A DNA stretch of 9,853 bases. Origin: Proteiniphilum sp. Its GTDB lineage: Bacteria; Bacteroidota; Bacteroidia; Bacteroidales; Dysgonomonadaceae. The DNA lies in assembly GCA_031255275.1 (NCBI GenBank), contig JAIRSV010000133.1, forward strand, positions 1 to 9,853. Direction: 5' to 3'. The notes under the pieces were generated by a model. That model had not been told where the DNA came from. It made no database searches and was given only the letters and a program-made list of their open reading frames with translations. The translations under genes were made by a program, and so were the position numbers. Below, piece after piece: positions 1-5,490 of this stretch (its first letter is position 1; each line of letters opens with the position of its first letter).

Positions 1-61
1 CCCCGAGCTGGTTTTCTTTACTTGACATTATCATATCATCATATTAATTTTTTCGTTCGTC

Positions 62-81
62 GGGGCGGGTGCTCCCGCCCC
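62..81. other. GC-rich perfect hairpin
   Basis: GGGGCGGG (62-69) and CCCGCCCC (74-81) form a perfect 8-bp stem around the 4-base loop TGCT. There is no T-run on the 3' side of either strand, so it is not a classical intrinsic terminator. It could still stall polymerase or protect the 3' end of a transcript arriving from either side. It lies between the two copies of the 28-bp repeat. Confidence 0.6.
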
Positions 82-87
82 TTGCCA

Positions 88-120
88 CTCGGGCGCTCCC
101 CGAGCTGGTTTTCTTTACTT
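88..120 (+). terminator. Possible intrinsic terminator of an upstream plus-strand gene
   Basis: CTCGGG (88-93) pairs with CCCGAG (99-104) in a 6-bp stem with a 5-base loop. It is followed within five bases by the T-rich stretch 109-120 (TTTTCTTTACTT). Read on the plus strand, this has the layout of an intrinsic terminator for a gene left of the window. On the minus strand no T-run follows, so it does not obviously end the CDF transporter transcript. Confidence 0.4.
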
Positions 121-132
121 GACATCAACACA

Positions 133-1047
133 TCAACACATCTGCTCCCGGTCGATGCCGATGTCTCGCATTGATGCGGGATCTTCTACCGGTTCGAGAT
201 GTGTATGTACTGTTACCCGTTCATCAAACATATTCACAAGGGTCTCCTCTATCCTGTCTGCATGATCGTGCGCCTGCTTCACCGTCCACTGGCCGGGTAC
301 CAGCACGTGAAGGGTGATAAATTTGCGGTGTCCCGCCGCCCGGGTCAGCAGTGAATGATATTCTATCTGCTGACTTTTCAGCGAATCAAGATAAGTGGTG
401 ATCTTTATCAGGTCTTCACCGGGCAGGGTGGCGTCCATCAGGCCGCTGGCGGAACGGCTGATGAGTCCGTATCCCGTGCGGATGATGTTGAGCGCGACGA
501 TGAGGGCGATGAGCGGGTCGACCAGCAACCATCCGGTGAGCTTCACGATGATGATGGAGAGGATGACGCCTGCTGATGTCCATACGTCTGTCATCAGGTG
601 GCGGCCGTCAGCCTCCAGGAGCAGAGATTTTGCCTTCTTCCCCCGACGGATCAGCGTGAGGCCGGCGGCCAGGTTGACCAGTGTGGCCAGCAGAGAATAG
701 CACAGACCGGTTCCGATATTTTCGATAGGGTGGGGGGTGATGAGGCGGGGGATGGTGGTTCGGATGATGGAGAAGGCGGCTATCAGGATGAGGGCGCCTT
801 CTGCGGCGCTCGAAAAGTATTCAGCTTTGCTGTGACCGAATTCGTGTTCTCTGTCGGCCGGCTTCCGCGATATGTTGAACATGATCAGGGCAAAGATGGC
901 GGCGAACAGGTTTACGAGAGATTCCAAAGCGTCGGAGAAGAGTCCCATTGATCCGGTGAGGGTGCTGGCGTGAAACTTCAGCAGGATTGTGACTGCGGCG
1001 GCGGCTATGGAGAGGTATATGTAGCGGCGGAGTGACTGTTGTTCCAT
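133..1047 (-). CDS. Cation diffusion facilitator (CDF) family metal efflux transporter
   Basis: This is an inner-membrane antiporter that exports a divalent cation (Zn, Fe, Mn or similar) in exchange for protons. The 304-residue reading from ATG 1047 has the CDF layout: about six membrane helices in the first 200 residues, then a cytoplasmic ferredoxin-like domain. Aligned by eye to E. coli YiiP, the transport site falls on E42 and N46 (helix 2, LESLVN) and H150 and D154 (helix 5, HLMTD), where YiiP has Asp, Asp, His, Asp. The loop motif PADREHEFGHSKAE supplies D65, H68 and H72, matching the second YiiP site. The C-terminal domain keeps histidines (H247, H260, H281/H283) near the dimer metal site. 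An in-frame TTG at 1074 would add nine residues, but it lies inside a good -7 promoter box, so ATG 1047 is preferred. The gene is divergent from ffh. The family is certain; the metal is not. Confidence 0.92.
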   Translation of the reverse strand: MEQQSLRRYIYLSIAAAAVTILLKFHASTLTGSMGLFSDALESLVNLFAAIFALIMFNISRKPADREHEFGHSKAEYFSSAAEGALILIAAFSIIRTTIPRLITPHPIENIGTGLCYSLLATLVNLAAGLTLIRRGKKAKSLLLEADGRHLMTDVWTSAGVILSIIIVKLTGWLLVDPLIALIVALNIIRTGYGLISRSASGLMDATLPGEDLIKITTYLDSLKSQQIEYHSLLTRAAGHRKFITLHVLVPGQWTVKQAHDHADRIEETLVNMFDERVTVHTHLEPVEDPASMRDIGIDREQMC

Positions 1048-1071
1048 CAGGGCTTTGCTTGTATGAGTCTG

Positions 1072-1079
1072 CAAATGTA
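1072..1079 (-). promoter_or_regulatory. Probable -7 box of the CDF transporter gene
   Basis: Read on the minus strand, these bases are TACATTTG, a perfect match to the Bacteroidetes -7 consensus TAnnTTTG. No convincing TTTG -33 element is seen about 20 bases upstream. Transcription would start near 1066, giving a leader of about 19 bases before ATG 1047. The alternative TTG start at 1074 overlaps this box and would precede the transcript start. Confidence 0.45.
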
Positions 1080-1123
1080 ATCAATAAATGTGAAGGGTGT
1101 CTCTTTTTTAATCCTTTTTTCAT

Positions 1124-1131
1124 TATCTTTG
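1124..1131 (+). promoter_or_regulatory. Probable -7 box for ffh-folD
   Basis: TATCTTTG matches the Bacteroidetes -7 consensus TAnnTTTG exactly. The expected -33 position (about 1100-1107) holds only a T-run, so the upstream element is weak. A start near 1138 would leave a leader of about 140 bases before the ffh ATG at 1277. Confidence 0.45.
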
Positions 1132-1137
1132 CGCCGC

Positions 1138-1276
1138 CGGAGCCGAACCGATTTAGCACTGCGGGGTTCGGCCGGGAGAGTAGCCCGTTTCGTACTGCGT
1201 TGACTGTAGAAATGGGATTTTTACTTGCCGTTTGCCGGTAATAATGGATACGGATTTTAAACAGTTTTAGAGTATT
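1138..1276 (+). other. ffh 5' leader with a stable hairpin
   Basis: GCCGAACC (1142-1149) pairs perfectly with GGTTCGGC (1165-1172) around a 15-base loop. A second small stem, CGGG (1173-1176) with CCCG (1184-1187), follows directly. The rest, to 1276, becomes AT-rich towards the start codon. It does not match any riboswitch or the SRP RNA that I know: the conserved 4.5S RNA tetraloop region is absent. It may be simple leader structure. Confidence 0.4.
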
Positions 1277-2623
1277 ATGTTTGAGAATTTGAGTGAAAGG
1301 CTCGAGAGGTCGTTCAAGATATTGAAGGGGCAGGGGAAGATTACCGAGATTAACGTGGCGGAGACGCTGAAGGAGGTACGTCGCGCTCTGCTGGACGCTG
1401 ATGTGAATTATAAGACTGCCCGCGAGTTTACCGAGACGGTGAAGAAGAAGGCGCTGGGGCAGAATGTGCTGGTCGCCGTGAAGCCGGAGCAGTTGATGGT
1501 GAAGATTGTGCACGATGAACTGGCACTGCTGATGGGAAGCAGTGCGGCCGATTTTAACGTAAAGGGAAATCCTGCCGTCATCCTGATGTCCGGGTTGCAG
1601 GGGTCGGGGAAGACTACCTTCTCGGGGAAGCTTGCCGGAATGTTGAAAAGTAAACGGGGTAAGAATCCGCTGCTGGTGGCCTGTGACGTCTACCGTCCCG
1701 CCGCCATTGCGCAGCTGAAGGTGCTGGGTCAGCAGATCGGGGTGCCCGTCTATGCGGAGGAAGAGAACGACGATCCGGTGAAGATTGCACGGAATGCTAT
1801 TCTCCATGCCCGTCAGCACGGCAGGGATGTGGTGATTATCGATACGGCAGGCCGGCTTGCCGTGGACGAGGAGATGATGAGGGAGATTGAGGCGATCAAA
1901 AAGGCTGTCAATCCGCAGGAGGTGCTCTTCGTGGTCGACTCCATGACGGGACAGGATGCGGTGAATACGGCCAGAGAGTTCAATCAGCGACTCGACTTCA
2001 GCGGCGTGGTGCTGACGAAGCTCGACGGTGATACGCGCGGCGGGGCGGCACTCTCCATCCGGTCGGTGGTCGACAAGCCTATCAAGTTCGTCGGCACGGG
2101 CGAGAAGCTGGAGGCGATTGATGTGTTTCATCCCGAACGAATGGCTGACCGTATCCTCGGCATGGGAGATATTGTCTCGCTCGTAGAGAGGGCGCAGGAG
2201 CAGTATAACGAGGAAGAGGCGCGTCGCCTGCAGCAGAGGATCGTCAGAAATCAGTTTGACTTCAACGACTTTGCCGCGCAGATCCGGCAGGTCAAGAAAA
2301 TGGGTAACCTGAAGGATCTTGCTTCCATGATCCCCGGGGCCAGCAAGTACGTCAAGGATATGGACGTTGATGATGACACCTTCAAGGGTATTGAGGCGAT
2401 CATCGGCTCGATGACGCCGCTGGAGCGTACCTCTCCCGAAATACTGAACGGAAGTCGTCGTGCCCGTATCGCCCGGGGCAGCGGCACCAGCGTGCAGGAG
2501 GTGAACAAGCTCCTGAGGCAGTTTGACGAGACGCGCAGAATGATGCGGATGGTGACTTCCGGCAGCGGTCGCCAGGCTGTGCGGAATGTGAAGAATGGAA
2601 AGAATATGAAGAAAAGGAGGTAA
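1277..2623 (+). CDS. ffh: Signal recognition particle protein Ffh (SRP54)
   Basis: This is the GTPase subunit of the signal recognition particle. It binds 4.5S RNA and signal sequences emerging from the ribosome and hands the complex to FtsY at the inner membrane. The 448 residues are full length for the family. An N-terminal helical N domain (about 1-95) precedes the G domain: GLQGSGKTT (106-114, P-loop), DVYRPAA (137-143), DTAGR (189-193), TKLD (247-250, guanine specificity) and GTGEK (273-277). The methionine-rich M domain (about 327-430) contains the RNA-binding helix-turn-helix segment SRRARIARGSG (393-403) and several Met residues (M422, M423, M425) for signal-peptide contact. The tail is strongly basic, ending KKRR. 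No Shine-Dalgarno sequence precedes ATG 1277; the upstream bases are AT-rich, as is usual in Bacteroidetes. It is followed by folD after 5 bases. Confidence 0.98.
   Translation: MFENLSERLERSFKILKGQGKITEINVAETLKEVRRALLDADVNYKTAREFTETVKKKALGQNVLVAVKPEQLMVKIVHDELALLMGSSAADFNVKGNPAVILMSGLQGSGKTTFSGKLAGMLKSKRGKNPLLVACDVYRPAAIAQLKVLGQQIGVPVYAEEENDDPVKIARNAILHARQHGRDVVIIDTAGRLAVDEEMMREIEAIKKAVNPQEVLFVVDSMTGQDAVNTAREFNQRLDFSGVVLTKLDGDTRGGAALSIRSVVDKPIKFVGTGEKLEAIDVFHPERMADRILGMGDIVSLVERAQEQYNEEEARRLQQRIVRNQFDFNDFAAQIRQVKKMGNLKDLASMIPGASKYVKDMDVDDDTFKGIEAIIGSMTPLERTSPEILNGSRRARIARGSGTSVQEVNKLLRQFDETRRMMRMVTSGSGRQAVRNVKNGKNMKKRR
2615..2620 (+). promoter_or_regulatory. Strong Shine-Dalgarno site of folD inside the ffh 3' end
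   Basis: AGGAGG occupies the last two sense codons of ffh (Arg-Arg) and ends 8 bases before the folD ATG at 2629. It is a near-perfect Shine-Dalgarno sequence. This is notable because most other starts in the window, and in Bacteroidetes generally, lack one. It suggests folD translation is initiated or re-initiated by ribosomes finishing ffh. Confidence 0.7.
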
Positions 2624-2628
2624 GCCCC

Positions 2629-3510
2629 ATGCAGTTGATTGACGGAAAGGCGGTAGCCGCACGGATGAGGAGTGAGATTGCTGAAGAGGTGGCTGCGATG
2701 GTGGCAGCGGGAGGTCGTGCGCCGCACCTTGCGGCGGTGCTGGTGGGGCACGACGGCGGCAGTGAGACGTATGTGGCCGGCAAGGTGAAGGCGTGCGGAG
2801 AGGCAGGATTCCGCTCCACGCTGATCCGTTATGAGGATAGCGTCACGGAGGAGGAGCTGCTGGCCTGTGTCGACCGGCTGAACGGTGATGATGACGTGGA
2901 CGGCTTTATCGTACAGTTGCCCCTCCCGAAGCATATATCCGAAATGAAGATCCTCGAAGCTGTCGATTTCCGCAAGGATGTGGACGGCTTTCACCCCGTG
3001 AACGTGGGACGTCTGCTGCTCGGTATGCCCTGCTTCCTCCCGGCCACCCCCGCAGGCATTGCGGAGCTGCTCGGAAGATATGAGATTGAGACTGCGGGTC
3101 GGCACTGCGTGGTGCTGGGACGCAGCAATATCGTCGGCAAGCCCGTCTCCGTGCTGATGTTGCGGAAGGCCTGGCCGGGCGACTGCACGGTGACGGTCTG
3201 TCACAGCCGTACGCCCGACATCCGGAAGATTACGCTGCAGGCCGATATTATTATAGCCGCGCTGGGAGCGCCCCGGTTTCTGCGGGGCGATATGGTGAAG
3301 GAGGGCGCCGTGGTGATCGACGTCGGCACAACCCGCGTCCCCAGTACGGAGACACGATCGGGATTCAAACTCGTCGGCGACGTCATGTTTGACGAAGTCG
3401 CGCCGAAATGTTCCCATATCACACCCGTCCCCGGCGGCGTAGGCCCCATGACGATCGCTTCGCTGCTGAAAAACACCCTCCTGGCCGGGAAAAAAGAGAT
3501 ATACGGTTAA
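2629..3510 (+). CDS. folD: Bifunctional methylenetetrahydrofolate dehydrogenase/cyclohydrolase FolD
   Basis: This cytoplasmic enzyme oxidises 5,10-methylene-tetrahydrofolate with NADP+ and hydrolyses the methenyl product to 10-formyl-tetrahydrofolate for purine and formyl-Met synthesis. The 293 residues are full length. Catalytic-domain signatures are SETYVAGKVKACGEAGF (45-61) with Y48 and the catalytic K52, GFIVQLPLP (92-100) with Q96, and KDVDGFHPVN (116-125). The dinucleotide-binding domain has VVLGRSNIVGKP (161-172), and the family signature TPVPGGVGPMT lies at 265-275. The usual PCTPxG motif reads PATPAG (138-143); from memory the same Cys-to-Ala change occurs in other Bacteroidales, so it is probably a lineage trait. 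It starts 5 bases after ffh behind an AGGAGG site and is likely the last gene of that operon. Confidence 0.98.
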   Translation: MQLIDGKAVAARMRSEIAEEVAAMVAAGGRAPHLAAVLVGHDGGSETYVAGKVKACGEAGFRSTLIRYEDSVTEEELLACVDRLNGDDDVDGFIVQLPLPKHISEMKILEAVDFRKDVDGFHPVNVGRLLLGMPCFLPATPAGIAELLGRYEIETAGRHCVVLGRSNIVGKPVSVLMLRKAWPGDCTVTVCHSRTPDIRKITLQADIIIAALGAPRFLRGDMVKEGAVVIDVGTTRVPSTETRSGFKLVGDVMFDEVAPKCSHITPVPGGVGPMTIASLLKNTLLAGKKEIYG

Positions 3511-3550
3511 CCTTCTTCCTTCTTCCCCCCTCCGGGGCCGGAAGGCCCCC
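3511..3550 (+). other. Pyrimidine tract and GC hairpin after folD
   Basis: Positions 3511-3533 are pure pyrimidine. They are followed by GGGGCC (3534-3539) and GGCCCC (3544-3549), a perfect 6-bp stem closed by the tetraloop GGAA. No T-run follows the stem, so it would be an atypical terminator. It lies directly behind the folD stop and may mark the 3' end of the ffh-folD message. Confidence 0.4.
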
Positions 3551-3587
3551 GCAATCCCGTACCCCATTCCACAACCCCTTACCGTCC

Positions 3588-3725
3588 CTGACGGAGGTCG
3601 CTCTCCCGCCCTGACGGAGGTCGCTCTCCCGCCCTGACGGGGAGCGCCCTCCCGCCTTGACGGAGTTCACCGTCCAGCTTAGACGGAGATCGCTGTCCAG
3701 CCTTGACGGGGGTCGCTGTACAAAC
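3588..3725. repeat. Tandem array of about six 23-bp units
   Basis: Six consecutive 23-base units begin at 3588, 3611, 3634, 3657, 3680 and 3703. Units 1 and 2 are identical; units 3-6 are progressively degenerate but keep the core GACGG near the start and mostly GTCGCT and TCC further on. A seventh, very degenerate unit may begin at 3726 and run into the hairpin at 3729. The unit is not a multiple of three and open frames through it do not continue, so it is not coding. It sits between the convergent folD and susD genes. Confidence 0.85.
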
Positions 3726-3728
3726 TCG

Positions 3729-3762
3729 AACGGGGCTGACTCCTTTCAGAGACAGCCCCGTT
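3729..3762. terminator. Strong hairpin between convergent folD and susD
   Basis: AACGGGGCTG (3729-3738) pairs perfectly with CAGCCCCGTT (3753-3762). Three more pairs form inside the loop (CTC 3740-3742 with GAG 3749-3751). It lies 36 bases beyond the susD stop and 218 beyond the folD stop. The T-run is minimal on both sides (TT on plus; TTCGAGTTT on minus). Its position and stability make it the best candidate terminator of the susCD message, and perhaps a bidirectional one. Confidence 0.6.
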
Positions 3763-3798
3763 ACTCGCTGACAGGCATACGATTATCAGTCAATCCGG

Positions 3799-5433
3799 TT
3801 ATTTCACATCCCACCACACGCGGGATTCGAACGTATCTCCCTTATCCATCCTCCTGACGGCCTCTTCATAATGACTTGTGTTAATCTGAGATTCCGTGGA
3901 GGGATAGGCGAAGCGTCGCGGAATGGAACCGTCCGTAGCAGTCATCCCGTACCGATTATCGGGATCGACGGTCGGAGTCAGTTCCGGATACCCTGAACGG
4001 CGCCAGTTGGCAAACGATTCATACTCGTCGCAGAAACAGTTAATCCAGTACTGCGTATTGATCTGCTTCAGTGAAGCTTCCGCTGAACTGTCGTCAAACG
4101 GATTCATCTTCAGATACCATTCAACCGTTTCCGACGTCAGAAACTCTCCGCAGAGCCGTGCACTGTTCGGGAACTGCTTAAACTGTTCCATCGCCGCATA
4201 CACGCCAGCCTCATAATACTCCTTCGCACTCTTCCCCTGCGTCCAGCCGCGCACGGCGGCCTCCGCCAGCAACAGTTGCGTCTGGGCATAGGTTACAATA
4301 AAAGTCGGCGCGGTGGGATCCGAGTAGGTGTAACGGTTCGGCACCGAATATTTGCTCGCATAATTCTCCAGATAAACCTTATCGTTGAATTCCGGAATGG
4401 TCTTTCCGATAAACCAGTCGCTTTCCGTTGAGAGGTTATATCCGCCCGGAAGGCCCTCCTGCACGGAGGGGTCCGGATTGCCCAGCTGATAGTTCGGACT
4501 CTGAATGGAGTAGCTCGGATCCTCACATACACACCCGATCAGCGCCAGACGCGGATCTCCGGTCTCCCGCAGGTGCGTCACAAAACGCTCACTCAGGAAA
4601 AACTCCCTGTCCTCATGCGCAAAGATCTTGGCGTACGGTTCAGACGAGTCATCCGTCGTCACGCCCCCCGGATGATTCAGCATCACATTCTGCGAGACGT
4701 CGGTGATCAGCCCGTTCGAGACCGCCTTCTTCACCCAGACCGCTGCCGTGGCAGGGTCAACCTTCGACAGCCGCATCGCCAGGCGAAGCATCAGCGAGTT
4801 GGCAAACCGCTTCCATCCCGCAGCGTCCCCCTGCAGATAGAGATCATTGGCGCCCATCCGGGCCGTTCCGTCGCCCAGCCGCGCCTGCGCCTCATCCAGC
4901 TCCTTCAGCATATCCATATAGATGTCCCGCTGAGGATCATACCGGGGATAGGAATAGTCATCCGGACGTCCCGCTTCCGAAAAGGGTACATCTCCATAAA
5001 GATCCGTCATCCGGTGCATCACATACACCCGCATCACACGGCTCATGTTATAATCAATCTCATACCCCTCACGATCCTTCCACAGATCCATCACGGCAGT
5101 CACGTCGCGCACGGCGCCGCGGTCGCCGGAATAAACACCGTCCCAGTAAGCGGCCGAATAGCCGTCGCTGTAAGCATAGAGATTATAACTCCACCAGTTC
5201 TCGACAGAAGTCAGATGCTGCACCCACTGCCCGGAATAGATACAGGCATTGCGCCAGACATCCCAGTCTGAACCCAGCGCCTGGTGCTGCGCATTGGCAA
5301 AAACCATCTCATACGGCACATTGCCCTGATTCATGTGTTCCGGATCAATATTCACATCCCCGAAATCGTTACAGGCAGAAGCTGACACCATCAGCACCAG
5401 TGCCGCGAAAACACATTTCATATATCCCTTCAT
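3799..5433 (-). CDS. SusD/RagB-type nutrient-binding outer-membrane lipoprotein (SusD-like 2 class)
   Basis: This is a surface lipoprotein that would form the substrate-binding lid on the SusC-type barrel encoded just upstream. From ATG 5433 it has 544 residues. The signal peptide starts MKGYMKC and has a hydrophobic core and a loose lipobox (SASAC) with lipidated C21, followed by acidic NDFGD, as in exported Bacteroidetes lipoproteins. Family hallmarks are NIDPEHMN just after the signal, TDLYGDVPF (143-151), GWKRFANSLMLRLAMRLS (206-223), the TPR-like helix QTQLLLAEAAVRGW (384-397), FANWRRSGYPEL (474-485) and IPRRFAYPSTESQIN (504-518). These fit the SusD-like 2 class (the PF12771 type) better than classical SusD. 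Two further in-frame ATGs at 5451 and 5469 come from a triplicated 18-bp segment and would add 6 or 12 residues before the signal peptide; the innermost copy gives a normal signal peptide. The ligand is unknown. Confidence 0.93.
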   Translation of the reverse strand: MKGYMKCVFAALVLMVSASACNDFGDVNIDPEHMNQGNVPYEMVFANAQHQALGSDWDVWRNACIYSGQWVQHLTSVENWWSYNLYAYSDGYSAAYWDGVYSGDRGAVRDVTAVMDLWKDREGYEIDYNMSRVMRVYVMHRMTDLYGDVPFSEAGRPDDYSYPRYDPQRDIYMDMLKELDEAQARLGDGTARMGANDLYLQGDAAGWKRFANSLMLRLAMRLSKVDPATAAVWVKKAVSNGLITDVSQNVMLNHPGGVTTDDSSEPYAKIFAHEDREFFLSERFVTHLRETGDPRLALIGCVCEDPSYSIQSPNYQLGNPDPSVQEGLPGGYNLSTESDWFIGKTIPEFNDKVYLENYASKYSVPNRYTYSDPTAPTFIVTYAQTQLLLAEAAVRGWTQGKSAKEYYEAGVYAAMEQFKQFPNSARLCGEFLTSETVEWYLKMNPFDDSSAEASLKQINTQYWINCFCDEYESFANWRRSGYPELTPTVDPDNRYGMTATDGSIPRRFAYPSTESQINTSHYEEAVRRMDKGDTFESRVWWDVK

Positions 5434-5473
5434 AATCATATATCCTTTCATAATTATATATCCCTTCATAACA
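5420..5473. repeat. Three tandem 18-bp repeats spanning the susD start
   Basis: Units at 5420-5437, 5438-5455 and 5456-5473 read ATATATCCCTTCATAATC, ATATATCCTTTCATAATT and ATATATCCCTTCATAACA on the plus strand. On the coding strand each unit gives ATG, then AAAGGA or AAGGGA, then TATAT, encoding MKGYII, MKGYMI and MKGYMK in frame. Each unit therefore places a purine-rich, Shine-Dalgarno-like motif about 9 bases ahead of the next start codon. Copy-number change would keep the reading frame. Confidence 0.9.
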
Positions 5474-5490
5474 AGTTCAATTTAATCATA

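Larger units (their letters stand above)
1..125. repeat. 28-bp direct repeat (two copies, period 97)
   Basis: Positions 1-28 and 98-125 are identical over 28 bases (beginning CCCCGAGCTGG and ending CTTGACAT) and diverge immediately after. Copy 2 carries the 3' half of a small hairpin (88-104) and its T-rich tail. Copy 1 begins exactly at the window edge, so it is probably the 3' half of another copy of the same hairpin lying upstream. This looks like a duplicated terminator-like block. Whether more copies exist to the left cannot be seen. Confidence 0.8.

Noticed and set aside
1138..1276. SRP RNA gene next to ffh
   Set aside because: The conserved 4.5S/SRP domain IV tetraloop and asymmetric loop bases are not found here; the stem seen is a simple 8-bp hairpin.
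821..2662. A 613-codon minus-strand open frame opposite ffh
   Set aside because: It is codon-aligned with ffh and explained by the same codon avoidance; the product is His/Leu/Arg-rich without domains, and it overlaps both ffh and the CDF gene.
2251..3567. A 438-codon minus-strand open frame opposite folD and the end of ffh
   Set aside because: It is codon-aligned with folD, with irregular composition and no domain; folD on the plus strand is unmistakable.
3588..3725. CRISPR array
   Set aside because: The 23-bp units are directly adjacent with no spacers, they degenerate along the array, and no cas genes are present.
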